From: Myxococcota bacterium
GTDB lineage: Bacteria; Myxococcota_A; UBA796; CAJQPC01
Length of the DNA stretch: 62,183 bases
Assembly: GCA_023150845.1 (NCBI GenBank)
Contig: JAKLKD010000009.1
Span: forward strand, 1 to 62,183
Direction of reading: 5' to 3'
The notes under the pieces were generated by a model, which made no database searches, was not told the DNA's origin, and worked only from the letters and a program-made list of their open reading frames with translations. Positions 52,998-61,471 of the stretch are shown here, one piece after another. The stretch's first letter is position 1; each line of letters starts with the position of its first letter. The position numbers and the translations under genes are program-made.

Positions 52998-55067
52998 ATG
53001 TCCCTCGCCCCCGCCGTGCGTGTCGGCGCCGCCTCCCTCAACCAGACCGTCGGCGACTGGCGCGGCAACACCGCCCGCATCATCCAGGCCATCCGCCTCG
53101 CCAAGGCGCGCGGCGTGCGCCTGCTCGCGCTGCCGGAGATGTGTATCCCCGGCTACAGCCTCTGTGACCGGCTGTTCCGCGCCGGGACGCTCCGGCGCTC
53201 CTGGGAGGTCGTGCGCGCGCTCTTGCCCGAGACGAAGGGCCTCGTCACCACCGTCGGCCTGCCGGTCTTGCACCAAGGCGTGCTCTACAACGCCATGGCC
53301 GTGCTCGCGGACGGCGCGCTCGTCGGCGTCGTCGCCAAAGAGAACCTCGCCTCGGGCGACGTACAGTACGAGAGCCGCTACTTCCAGCCCTGGCCCCGGG
53401 GCCGACTCGACACGATCCGGGTCGAGGGCATCGGCGAGGTGCCCATCGGCGCCTTGGTGTTTGAGCTGCCGGGACTGTGTCGTTTCGCCTTGGAGATCTG
53501 TGAGGACGGCTGGAAGGGCATCCGCCCGGGCTCGACCTTGGCCTTGGCCGGGGCGGAGGTGCTGCTCAACCCCTCGGCGAGCTGGTTTGTCATCGGCAAG
53601 CACCGCGTGCGGCGGCGTATGGTCGAGCAGATCAGCCAAGAGGACCACTGCGCGTATGTCTACACCTCACTCTTGGGCTGTGACTCGACGCGGCTCGTGT
53701 TTGACGGCAGCCTCTTCGTCGCCGCAGACGGCGCCATGCTCTGTGAGGGCCGCCGCTTCCGCTTCACTGAAGACATCGAGCTCGTGGACGCCGTCGTAGA
53801 CCTCGACGCCATCCGCCTCGCCCGCCTGGAGGAGGGGAGCTGGCGGGAACAAGCCCAGTCCTTCGCCCGCGGGGAGCTAGGCGCCGCGCCGCAGCAGGTG
53901 CGCGTCGACGCCCAGCTCGGCGGCGAGGAGGCCCCGGCCCCAGGCCCGCCCTGGTACGAGCCCCTCCCCGCCCGCCACATCGACCCCTCCTTGGCCTGGC
54001 TGGAGGACGAGGGCCTGCTGGGCCGCGCGCTCACCCCCCTCGACCTCAACCACATCGAGCTAGAGCTAGCCCTCTGTATGGGCCTGCGGGACTACGCCGT
54101 GAAGTCCGGGGTGAAGGCCTTCGCCCTGGCGCTCTCCGGCGGGCGCGACTCGTCGATGGTGGCGGTCATCGTCGCCCGGATGTGGCGCTACATGCACCCC
54201 ACGCTCCCCGAGGAGGCCCTGCGGCAGAAGGTCGGCGCGGGGCTGTACACAGCGTATATGGGCACGGCGAACTCCGGCCCGGTCACCCGCCACGCCGCCC
54301 GGGCCCTCGCCGAGGCCCTGGGCGCCACACACCGTGAGGTGGAGATTCAGAGCGCCGTGAACGAGCACATACGGATGGCCGAGGGGCTCTGCGGCCAGCC
54401 GCTCTCTTGGGACGACCCGGCGGATGACATCCCCCTGCAGAACGTGCAGGCCCGGCTGCGCGGCTCGCTCATCTGGATGTTGGCGAACGTACACAACGCG
54501 CTCTTGCTCTCGACGTCGAACCAGTCCGAGGCCGCCGTCGGCTACGCGACGATGGACGGCGACACCTCCGGGGGCCTCTCGCCGCTCTCGGGCATCCCCA
54601 AGAGCCTCATCACACTCTGGCTCACCTGGGCCGAGAGCATCCACGGCATCGACGCCCTGAGGTTTGTGAACGTCCAGGCGCCCACCGCCGAGCTGCGCCC
54701 GCCGGACCGCGCACAGACCGACGAGGGCGACCTCATGCCCTTCCGGGTGCTCGACCAGCTCATGTTCGAGTTTGTGCAGCAGGGCCGCGACCCGAAGGCG
54801 ATGTTCCAGCGCCTCTGGCCCCAGCTCAAGGGTGAGTACGGCGGCGACCCCTGGGGCCTCGCGCGGCACATCCGCAAGTTTGTCGTGATGCTCTGCCGCG
54901 CCCAGTGGAAACGTGAGCGCTTCGCCATCAGCTTCCGCGTGGCGGCGTTTGACCTCGACCCCAAGACCGGCTTCCGTTTCCCGCCGGTCCAGGCGCCCTT
55001 CACCGAGGAGCTGGAGGAGCTCGACGCCTACGTGACCGCTCTCTGCGCTGGATCAGCGCCCGCCTGA
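52998..55067 (+). CDS. nadE: Glutamine-dependent NAD+ synthetase
   Basis: 689 residues, the two-domain type. The N-terminal nitrilase/amidase domain has the Glu-Lys-Cys triad E47 (LPEMCIPGYS), K114 (VVAKENL) and C168 (EICEDGW). The C-terminal synthetase has the PP-loop-like LSGGRDSSMVAV and STSNQSEAAVGYATMDGD. It amidates deamido-NAD+ with glutamine-derived ammonia and ATP. It stands alone, with a TTAGGCT-like -10 about 30 bp before its ATG. Confidence 0.96.
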   Translation: MSLAPAVRVGAASLNQTVGDWRGNTARIIQAIRLAKARGVRLLALPEMCIPGYSLCDRLFRAGTLRRSWEVVRALLPETKGLVTTVGLPVLHQGVLYNAMAVLADGALVGVVAKENLASGDVQYESRYFQPWPRGRLDTIRVEGIGEVPIGALVFELPGLCRFALEICEDGWKGIRPGSTLALAGAEVLLNPSASWFVIGKHRVRRRMVEQISQEDHCAYVYTSLLGCDSTRLVFDGSLFVAADGAMLCEGRRFRFTEDIELVDAVVDLDAIRLARLEEGSWREQAQSFARGELGAAPQQVRVDAQLGGEEAPAPGPPWYEPLPARHIDPSLAWLEDEGLLGRALTPLDLNHIELELALCMGLRDYAVKSGVKAFALALSGGRDSSMVAVIVARMWRYMHPTLPEEALRQKVGAGLYTAYMGTANSGPVTRHAARALAEALGATHREVEIQSAVNEHIRMAEGLCGQPLSWDDPADDIPLQNVQARLRGSLIWMLANVHNALLLSTSNQSEAAVGYATMDGDTSGGLSPLSGIPKSLITLWLTWAESIHGIDALRFVNVQAPTAELRPPDRAQTDEGDLMPFRVLDQLMFEFVQQGRDPKAMFQRLWPQLKGEYGGDPWGLARHIRKFVVMLCRAQWKRERFAISFRVAAFDLDPKTGFRFPPVQAPFTEELEELDAYVTALCAGSAPA

Positions 55068-55134
55068 GCGGACCCTGCGCCAGATCGCCCCGCCGCCGCC
55101 TCCGGGCGGGACGGGGCGCCCGAGGCGAATAAGC

Positions 55135-55150
55135 CCTCCGCAACCGGAGG
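55135..55150 (+). promoter_or_regulatory. Hairpin covering the Shine-Dalgarno of the CoA-disulfide reductase gene
   Basis: CCTCCG (55135-55140) pairs perfectly with CGGAGG (55145-55150) across a CAAC loop. The 3' arm contains the GGAGG that precedes the ATG at 55159 by 8 nt. If it forms in the mRNA it would hide the ribosome site and could allow regulation. Confidence 0.5.
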
Positions 55151-55158
55151 AGCTCGTG

Positions 55159-56835
55159 ATGGACAAGACGAAGACGACGATCGTGGTGGTGGGCGGCGTG
55201 GCCGGCGGGGCGAGCGCGGCGACCCGGGCGCGGCGCTGTGATGAGTCGGCGCACATCGTGCTGTTTGAGAAGGACGAGCACATCTCCTTCGCCAACTGCG
55301 GGCTGCCCTACTACATCGGCGGGGAGATCAAGGACCGGGCCAAGCTGCTCATCACGACGCCAGCGCAGGTCGCCCAGCGCTTCGGCATCGAGGTGCACAC
55401 CCAGCGTGAGGTCACCGCCGTAGACCGCGACCGTAAGGTCGTCACCGTGCTCAACCGCGAGATCGGCGAGGTCACCGAGCAGCCCTACGACAAGCTCATC
55501 CTCGCCCCCGGCGCCTCGCCCATCGTGCCGCCGGGCCCACGCGCGGCGAACGTCTTCACCCTGAGAAACCTGCACGACACCGACCTGCTCAAGGCCGCGC
55601 TGGACGCCTTGTCCGCCCGGGAGGGGGACGAGCCCCGGCGCGCCGTCGTCGTGGGCGCGGGCTTCATCGGCCTGGAGATGGTGGAGCAGCTTCACCACAA
55701 GGGCTTTGAGGTGCGCCTCGTCGAGAAGGCCCAGCAGGTGCTCCCGCCCCTGGACGCCGAGCTCGCCCGGCTCGTCGAGGAGGAGCTCGCCCGGCGCGGC
55801 GTGGCCCTGCACCTCGGGGACGGCGTCGCCGGGCTCACCCTCAAGGATGGCCTCGCCACTGAGCTCCGCTTAGAGAGCGGCCTCGCGCTGGCCGCCGACC
55901 TCTTCATCTTGGGCATGGGCGTGCGCCCCAACACCCAGCTCGCCGAGGCCGCGGGGCTCACGCTGGGGCCCAGCCGCGGCGTGAAGGTGGACGAGCACAT
56001 GCGCACCAGCGACCCCGACGTGTACGCCGTCGGAGACGTCGTCGAGGTGCTGCACGGCGTGGCCCAGACGCCGCTGCGTGTGCCCCTGGCGGGCATCGCG
56101 AACCGCGCCGGGCGCCTCGCGGGGGGTCACTGTGTGGGATCTAACCCCGAGCGCGCCCCCGCCGCCTTGGGGACGGCGATCGTGCGCGTCTTCGGCGTGG
56201 TCGCGGCCTGCACCGGGCTCAGCGAGGCCCAGGCCGCCCGAATGGGCGCGCCCTGCGCCGCGGTCTACGTCGAGGGCGGCAGCCACGCGAGCTATTACCC
56301 CGGCGCCCAGAGCCTCCTGCTCAAGCTCCTCTTTCACCCCGAGACGGGCAAGCTCCTCGGCGCCCAGGCCGTCGGCGGTGAGGGCGTCGATAAGCGCGTC
56401 GACGTCGTCGCCACCGCGCTGCACTTCGGCGGGACCGTGCGGGATCTCGCGCAGATCGACCTGGCCTACGCCCCACCCTTCGGCAGCGCGAAGGACCCGC
56501 TCCACATGGCGGCCTTCGCCGCGTGTAACCAGCTCGACGGCCTCGTGCGCTTCGTGCCGCCGGGCGCCGACCTGACGGGCGCCCAGGTCGTAGACGTGCG
56601 TGAGCCCCACGAGCTTAGCCAAGGCGTCATCCCCGGCGCGGTGAACATCCCCCTCGACCAGCTCCGGGACCGACTTGAGGAGCTCGACCCCGACCGCCCG
56701 ACCGTCGTGGTGTGCCGGTCGGGCAAGCGGGGCTACGTCGGGGCGCGAGTCCTCAGCCAGCGCGGCTTCTTGCGCGTCGCCGTGCTCACCGGGGGCATGG
56801 TGGCGCGGCGGCTCGCGACCCCGACGGGGGCCTGA
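55159..56835 (+). CDS. CoA-disulfide reductase-rhodanese fusion
   Basis: 558 residues. The FAD/NAD(P)H oxidoreductase part starts VVVGGVAGGASAATRARR and has the single active Cys at C47 in FANCGLPYYIGG, then AVVVGAGFIGLEMVE for NAD(P)H and DVYAVGDVVEV for FAD. From about 470 on it has a rhodanese domain with VVDVREPHELSQGVIPGA and active-site VVCRSGKRG. CoADR-Rhd proteins reduce CoA disulfides or persulfides. Two hinge segments match the family's length. GGAGG is inside a hairpin upstream. Confidence 0.93.
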   Translation: MDKTKTTIVVVGGVAGGASAATRARRCDESAHIVLFEKDEHISFANCGLPYYIGGEIKDRAKLLITTPAQVAQRFGIEVHTQREVTAVDRDRKVVTVLNREIGEVTEQPYDKLILAPGASPIVPPGPRAANVFTLRNLHDTDLLKAALDALSAREGDEPRRAVVVGAGFIGLEMVEQLHHKGFEVRLVEKAQQVLPPLDAELARLVEEELARRGVALHLGDGVAGLTLKDGLATELRLESGLALAADLFILGMGVRPNTQLAEAAGLTLGPSRGVKVDEHMRTSDPDVYAVGDVVEVLHGVAQTPLRVPLAGIANRAGRLAGGHCVGSNPERAPAALGTAIVRVFGVVAACTGLSEAQAARMGAPCAAVYVEGGSHASYYPGAQSLLLKLLFHPETGKLLGAQAVGGEGVDKRVDVVATALHFGGTVRDLAQIDLAYAPPFGSAKDPLHMAAFAACNQLDGLVRFVPPGADLTGAQVVDVREPHELSQGVIPGAVNIPLDQLRDRLEELDPDRPTVVVCRSGKRGYVGARVLSQRGFLRVAVLTGGMVARRLATPTGA

Positions 56836-56840
56836 GCGGC

Positions 56841-57989
56841 TCAGGGACGGACGATGGCCGCCTCGACCCGAACCTCACGCTTGCTGACCACCTTCGCCTG
56901 GGCGGCGGTGGTCTGCTCCTGGTGGAAGGTCGCGAGCTCCTCGGGGCTCACGGGGCCGCCGGTCACGAAGACCGTGTTGGAGCCCGTGCCTTTACACGCC
57001 TCGGCGAGGCCGTAGGTCCAGCCCATCGAGATCGACTCCGCCTCGGCGACGATGGTCTCCGGCCAGGTGGTGCCGGGGTTGCTGATCTCGCCGAGGTGCA
57101 CGATCTCACGCACCTTGCCGCGCTTACAGGTCGCCGTCTCGATGACGACGAGACCGTAGTGTAAGGAGCCGTCGGGCCACTTCGCGCTGGCGTAGCGCAG
57201 CCCGGCGATGTTGTCCGCCTCGGCGTTGGCGCCCAGAGACATCAGCGTGATGCGCGCCTGGTCGAGCACCTTCGGGGGCAAGGTGGGGGCGAGCTTCACG
57301 ATGGCGGCCACGGCGGCGGCGGTCGCCTCGGGGTTCTGGCCCTCGACGCTGCCGAGGCCCGTGGTGTAGGCGAAGGTGCTGACGAGGTTCACCAGCTCCT
57401 CTTGGTCGGCGGTGCCGATCACGAGGTCGGAGAGCGTCGGGATCGCCGCGGGGCCGAGGTTCTTCGCGTAGACCTCAAGGGCCGAGAAGTACCGGGCGCG
57501 CTCCTTCGAGCGGTTGCGCACCTCGTCGGTGAGGAGCTTCTGGGCCTCGGGGGTGCGGCAGGTCGTGAGCGCGCGGTACCAGGGCTCAGTCCAGAAGCGG
57601 TCGCCGACGACGGCCTGGGTGTTCACGATGAAGGCGCCGACCTGGGCGTTGCCCGAGCCGCAGGCCTCGGCGAGCTTGGCGATGGTGCGGGCGCGGTCGT
57701 CGGACTGCAAGGAGCTGACCCAGTCCCGCACGGCGACGTCACCGCCAGCGTTGATGGCGGCGATGGCGAACTCGGAGCTGTTCTCACCGACGACGGTGCG
57801 CTTGAGCGCGGCGGGGAGCGCGGCCTGGGCGGCGGCGGCGTCACAGGCGCGGAGGTTCTCCCAGGCGGCGGGCACCTGCGTCGGGCTCGCGTCGGCGAGC
57901 TCCTTCTGGGTGACCTTGAGGCAGGCGGGAGGCTTGGCGGCCCAGGCCGTCGAGCCGAACATGAGGGTCAGGGCGAGCAGCAGCGACAT
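56841..57989 (-). CDS. Secreted hypothetical protein with helical repeats, 382 residues
   Basis: From the ATG at 57989, with GGAG 6 nt upstream: a signal peptide (SLLLALTLMFGSTAWA) precedes helical, HEAT-like stretches (LRACDAAAAQAALPAAL; VGAFIVNTQAVVGDRFW; AIPTLSDLVIGT). A Cys-containing C-terminal part (ETATCKRG, AEACKGTGS) is beta-rich. It should be periplasmic. No family recognised. Convergent with the CoADR-rhodanese gene. Confidence 0.75.
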   Translation of the reverse strand: MSLLLALTLMFGSTAWAAKPPACLKVTQKELADASPTQVPAAWENLRACDAAAAQAALPAALKRTVVGENSSEFAIAAINAGGDVAVRDWVSSLQSDDRARTIAKLAEACGSGNAQVGAFIVNTQAVVGDRFWTEPWYRALTTCRTPEAQKLLTDEVRNRSKERARYFSALEVYAKNLGPAAIPTLSDLVIGTADQEELVNLVSTFAYTTGLGSVEGQNPEATAAAVAAIVKLAPTLPPKVLDQARITLMSLGANAEADNIAGLRYASAKWPDGSLHYGLVVIETATCKRGKVREIVHLGEISNPGTTWPETIVAEAESISMGWTYGLAEACKGTGSNTVFVTGGPVSPEELATFHQEQTTAAQAKVVSKREVRVEAAIVRP

Positions 57990-58251
57990 CTTGAGCTCCA
58001 CATCGGTGGGGAAACGCCTACGCTCCCCGGGGGTGTGAGGGAGCGTTGGGCTTGGCCAAGACATCTTAGGACATTCGCCGCCTCACGTCGCGGGTTGATC
58101 CACAGAGCGAGCCGCCTGTCCATGCTGCGTCGCGGCATTTTTCCATGATCCGCCGCGTGACGTGCTGTACCCGAAGGGCGTCGGGTCGGTTACGGGGCTG
58201 ACGATCCCCGGCGCGCCGGGGCCACGAACCTCTCTCCCCGTGAGGACCGCA

Positions 58252-59241
58252 ATGAACGCCCCCATTCGTGTCGCCGTCACCGGCGCGGCCGGAAACATCG
58301 GCTACGCCCTGCTCTTCCGCCTCGCCTCGGGCTCCTGCTACGGCCCCAACCAGCCCATCATCCTGCAGCTCCTGGAGATCACCCCGGCGCTCAAGGCCCT
58401 TGAGGGCGTGGTGATGGAGCTCCAGGACAGCGCCTTCCCGCTCCTGCACGGCGTCGAGATCAGCGACGATCCGCAGATCGCGTTTAAGGGCGTGAACCAG
58501 GCCTTCCTCGTCGGCGCGCGCCCCCGTGGCCCCGGCATGGACCGCTCGGATCTCATCAAGGCGAACGGCCCGATCTTCATCAGCCAGGGCAAGGCCTTGG
58601 CTGAGGTCGCGGACGCCGACGTGCGCGCCCTGGTCGTCGGCAACCCCGCGAACACCAACGCCCTCATCGCCTTGCACAACGCCCCCGGCCTGCCCAAGGA
58701 CCGCATCCACGCGATGACCCGCCTGGATGAGAACCGCGCCAAGGCCCAGCTCGCCCGCCGCGCTGGGGTCACCCCCGGCGCCGTGAGCCACGTCGCGGTG
58801 TGGGGCAACCACTCGAACACCATGTTCCCCGACTTCCGCCTCGCCAAGATCGGCGGCCAGGCCGCCCCCGCCGTCGTGAACGACGACGCCTGGCTCAAGG
58901 GCGAGTTCTTGGACACCGTCGCCAAGCGCGGCGCGGCGATCATCGCGGCGCGTGGCCTGTCCTCGGCGGCCTCGGCGGCGGCCGCGGCCATCGACCACAT
59001 GAGCACCCTCTGGCACGGCACCCCCGGCGACGACTGGTCGTCCATGGCCATCTACAGCGACGGCAGCCACTACGGCGCCCCGGCCGACACCGTCTTCTCC
59101 TTCCCCGTTCGCGTCAAGAAGCGCGGCGAGGTGGAGATCGTCGAGGGCCTGGAGCTCGACGACTACGCCCGCGCCAAGATCAAGGCGACCGGCGACGAGC
59201 TCCTCGGGGAGCGTGAGGCGATCAAGGATCTGCTCGGCTGA
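58252..59241 (+). CDS. mdh: Malate dehydrogenase
   Basis: 329 residues of the MalDH type 2 (cytosolic-like) group: [21 protein letters not shown] at the N-terminus for NAD binding, [13 protein letters not shown] with substrate-binding Arg90, Arg92 and Arg98, NPANTNALI, and the catalytic pair Asp159 (TRLDENRA) and His187 ([11 protein letters not shown]). It interconverts malate and oxaloacetate in the TCA cycle. GAGGACCGCA precedes the ATG at 58252. Confidence 0.97.
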   Translation: MNAPIRVAVTGAAGNIGYALLFRLASGSCYGPNQPIILQLLEITPALKALEGVVMELQDSAFPLLHGVEISDDPQIAFKGVNQAFLVGARPRGPGMDRSDLIKANGPIFISQGKALAEVADADVRALVVGNPANTNALIALHNAPGLPKDRIHAMTRLDENRAKAQLARRAGVTPGAVSHVAVWGNHSNTMFPDFRLAKIGGQAAPAVVNDDAWLKGEFLDTVAKRGAAIIAARGLSSAASAAAAAIDHMSTLWHGTPGDDWSSMAIYSDGSHYGAPADTVFSFPVRVKKRGEVEIVEGLELDDYARAKIKATGDELLGEREAIKDLLG

Positions 59242-59266
59242 TCCTCCGGTCGGCGCGCTCCTCTCC

Positions 59267-59297
59267 GCGCGCGTGGCCCACGGCGGGCCGCGCGCGC
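59267..59297 (+). other. Long GC hairpin after mdh, copy 1
   Basis: 13-bp stem GCGCGCGTGGCCC/GGGCCGCGCGCGC (one T-G pair) around ACGGC. It lacks a T-tract but sits 26 bp after the mdh stop. A related hairpin is at 61358-61382, where a C-G pair has become T-A, keeping the pairing. It ends about 85 bp before the FG-GAP gene. Confidence 0.6.
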
Positions 59298-59322
59298 CGA
59301 GACGCCCCGGAAATAAAAATTA

Positions 59323-59381
59323 TCGCGTCAGACCCCAGGCTCTGGCGCGTACGCTGCGGGACCTGCTCTGAAGAGGTCTCC
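59323..59381 (+). promoter_or_regulatory. Conserved 59-bp promoter/leader, copy 1
   Basis: From TCGCGTCA to the ATG this aligns without gaps to 61413-61471. Shared parts are TCGCGTCA, ACCCC, TGGCGCGTA and GCTG, giving a -10 of TACGCT (59350-59355), TATGCT in copy 2, and GAGG before the ATG. Confidence 0.6.
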
Positions 59382-61283
59382 ATGCGTTCCAGCACGCCGT
59401 TCTCGCTCGTCATCTTGATGTCCGCGTGCATCGAGACGAACGTCAACCCCAAAGACGACGCGACGGGCGGGCTGATCGTCGACACCGCGCCGCCGGACTG
59501 CCCGCCGCACATCCCCGACTGTGAGGACAGCGATGAGCCCGTCGACACCCAAGACCTTGACTCCGAGGAGCCCAACCCGGACGACTGCGCCGTTGAGCTC
59601 GCCCCGGCCGGCACCGTAGAGGGCGCTGATGTGTGTGAAGGCACCGGGCTCCACACGGTGACGGACCCCTGGGACCTCAAGGTGGAGTGGCAGGGCCCCA
59701 AGGAGTACTCGTATCATCCCGGCCTCATCGGGAACCTCACCGACGACGACGGGGACGGCGACGTCGATGTGACCGACACCCCCGACGTCACCTACATCTC
59801 CACGGCCGGGCGCCTCGTCGTGCTCGACGGCGCGACCGGCGCCGAGCACTGGGCGCTCACGGGGTACCAGGGCTACGCCATCGGCGCCTTGGCGGACGTC
59901 GACTCCAACGGCGTGACCGACATCCTCAGCATCACCAAGACCGGCGAGATCGTCGCGGTCGGCGCCGACGGCACGAGGCTGTGGGCGAGCGCCGTGCCCT
60001 CCCTCGGCATCAACGACGTGCTCGCCGTGGCCGACCTCGACGGCGACGGCAACCCCGAGGTGCTCTCCACCGCGTTCGTGCTCAACGGCCAAGACGGCAG
60101 CCTGCTCTGGGAGCCGGATCTGGACTTCTCGATCATCTACCACGCGCCGGTCGCCGCCGACCTCGACCAGGACGGTGACCAAGAGGTCATCATCCAGGAC
60201 ACCGTCTACGACTCGAACGGCACGAAGCTCTGGTCTGCGTCGATCTCCGGCGACTACGGCCACTGGCCGGCGATCGTGAACTACGACAGCGACAAACAGG
60301 CCGAGATCGTGATGATCGGCAGCGGCCGGCTCGCCATCTACGAGCACGACGGCACCGAGATCCTCAACACCTTCCCGAACACGCCGCAGCCAGGTCCGCC
60401 CTGTGTCGGCGACTTTGACGGGGACGGTGAGGCCGAGATCGCCTGGGGCAGCGCGCTCACCTTCAGCGCCTACGAGCTCAACGGCTCGGAGATGTGGACC
60501 GCCCCCATCGACGACTCCTCGGGGCTCGCGGGCTGCTCGGGCTTTGACTTCGACGGCGATGGCGCCTTGGAGATCCTCTTCGCCGACCAGGCAAAGTTCA
60601 CCATCTTCGACGGCGCCACGGGCGCGGTGCGGTACGAGAACACCGGCCACCGCTCCGGCACCGCCTTTGAGTACCCGACCGTCGCCGACGTCGACAACGA
60701 CGGCAGCGCTGAGGTCGTCATCGTCTCCAACAACGCCGGCCTGCTGGTGGGCGTCACCGTGCTTGGCCACAGCGGCGACGGCTGGCCCAAGTCCGGCCCC
60801 ACCTGGCACGCCCACGACTTCGCCGTCACGAACATCAACCCCGACGGCAGCGTGCCCGCGAGGCCCGAGCCCGCCTGGGTGAAGTACAACGTCTTCCGCG
60901 CACGCCCCTCCATCGACGACCCCTCCACCTCCGATCTCACCATCAAGTTCACGGAGTACTGCGTCGCCTCCTGCGACGGGGACGGCCTCGTGCGCCTCGC
61001 GCTCCAGGCGGAGAACCTGGGCACCAACAGCTCCATCAGCCCGACCCCTTGGGCGCTCTACGCCATCGACGAGACGGTGACCCTCATCGCCACCGGCACC
61101 CTGCCGGAGATCGCCTCGGGTGAGAAGACCGCGGGCTGGGAGGTCGACATCCTCGCCACCCAGTTTGGCCGCGGCGGCCTCATGGTGGCCATCGACGACG
61201 ACGGCACCGGCTTCGGCGTGAACGAGGAGTGTGTCGAGGACAACAACGTGGACTTCCTCTACGACGTCCCCTGCGGCGGGTGA
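59382..61283 (+). CDS. FG-GAP/VCBS-repeat lipoprotein, 633 residues
   Basis: Signal peptide with lipobox MSAC, then an Asp/Pro-rich linker with CPPHIPDCEDSDEP. The mature part has FG-GAP/VCBS-like units that carry Ca2+-binding Asp loops (DDDGDGDVDVTD, DLDGDGNPEV, DLDQDGDQEV, DFDGDGEAEI, DFDGDGALEI, DVDNDGSAEV), forming a beta-propeller. The C-terminal 120 residues have paired Cys (EYCVASC, ECVEDNN, PCGG) and a beta domain. It is probably cell-surface. The next gene is a paralogue. Confidence 0.92.
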   Translation: MRSSTPFSLVILMSACIETNVNPKDDATGGLIVDTAPPDCPPHIPDCEDSDEPVDTQDLDSEEPNPDDCAVELAPAGTVEGADVCEGTGLHTVTDPWDLKVEWQGPKEYSYHPGLIGNLTDDDGDGDVDVTDTPDVTYISTAGRLVVLDGATGAEHWALTGYQGYAIGALADVDSNGVTDILSITKTGEIVAVGADGTRLWASAVPSLGINDVLAVADLDGDGNPEVLSTAFVLNGQDGSLLWEPDLDFSIIYHAPVAADLDQDGDQEVIIQDTVYDSNGTKLWSASISGDYGHWPAIVNYDSDKQAEIVMIGSGRLAIYEHDGTEILNTFPNTPQPGPPCVGDFDGDGEAEIAWGSALTFSAYELNGSEMWTAPIDDSSGLAGCSGFDFDGDGALEILFADQAKFTIFDGATGAVRYENTGHRSGTAFEYPTVADVDNDGSAEVVIVSNNAGLLVGVTVLGHSGDGWPKSGPTWHAHDFAVTNINPDGSVPARPEPAWVKYNVFRARPSIDDPSTSDLTIKFTEYCVASCDGDGLVRLALQAENLGTNSSISPTPWALYAIDETVTLIATGTLPEIASGEKTAGWEVDILATQFGRGGLMVAIDDDGTGFGVNEECVEDNNVDFLYDVPCGG

Positions 61284-61357
61284 GCGGCCTCCTGCCTCGA
61301 CGACGCGCCCCGCGCCCGTTCGGCCGATCGTGCGCCCAGCGCGCGCCCGCCCCCGCG

Positions 61358-61382
61358 CGTGTGGCCCCCGGCGGGCCGCACG
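61358..61382 (+). other. Hairpin between FG-GAP paralogues, copy 2
   Basis: CGTGTGGCCC pairs with GGGCCGCACG around CCGGC. It matches the hairpin at 59267-59297 with a compensating change. A longer alternative pairing also exists with CCCGCCGGG (61392-61400). Confidence 0.55.
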
Positions 61383-61412
61383 GGCCAGGAACCCGCCGGG
61401 AGGGCCACAAAC

Positions 61413-61471
61413 TCGCGTCACACCCCGTCATTTGGCGCGTATGCTGGGTTGCCTGCTCCTCTGAGGTCACC
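61413..61471 (+). promoter_or_regulatory. Conserved 59-bp promoter/leader, copy 2
   Basis: Ungapped match to 59323-59381, with -10 TATGCT at 61440-61445. Both copies end at the ATG at the same distance, as expected for a duplicated promoter. Confidence 0.6.
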
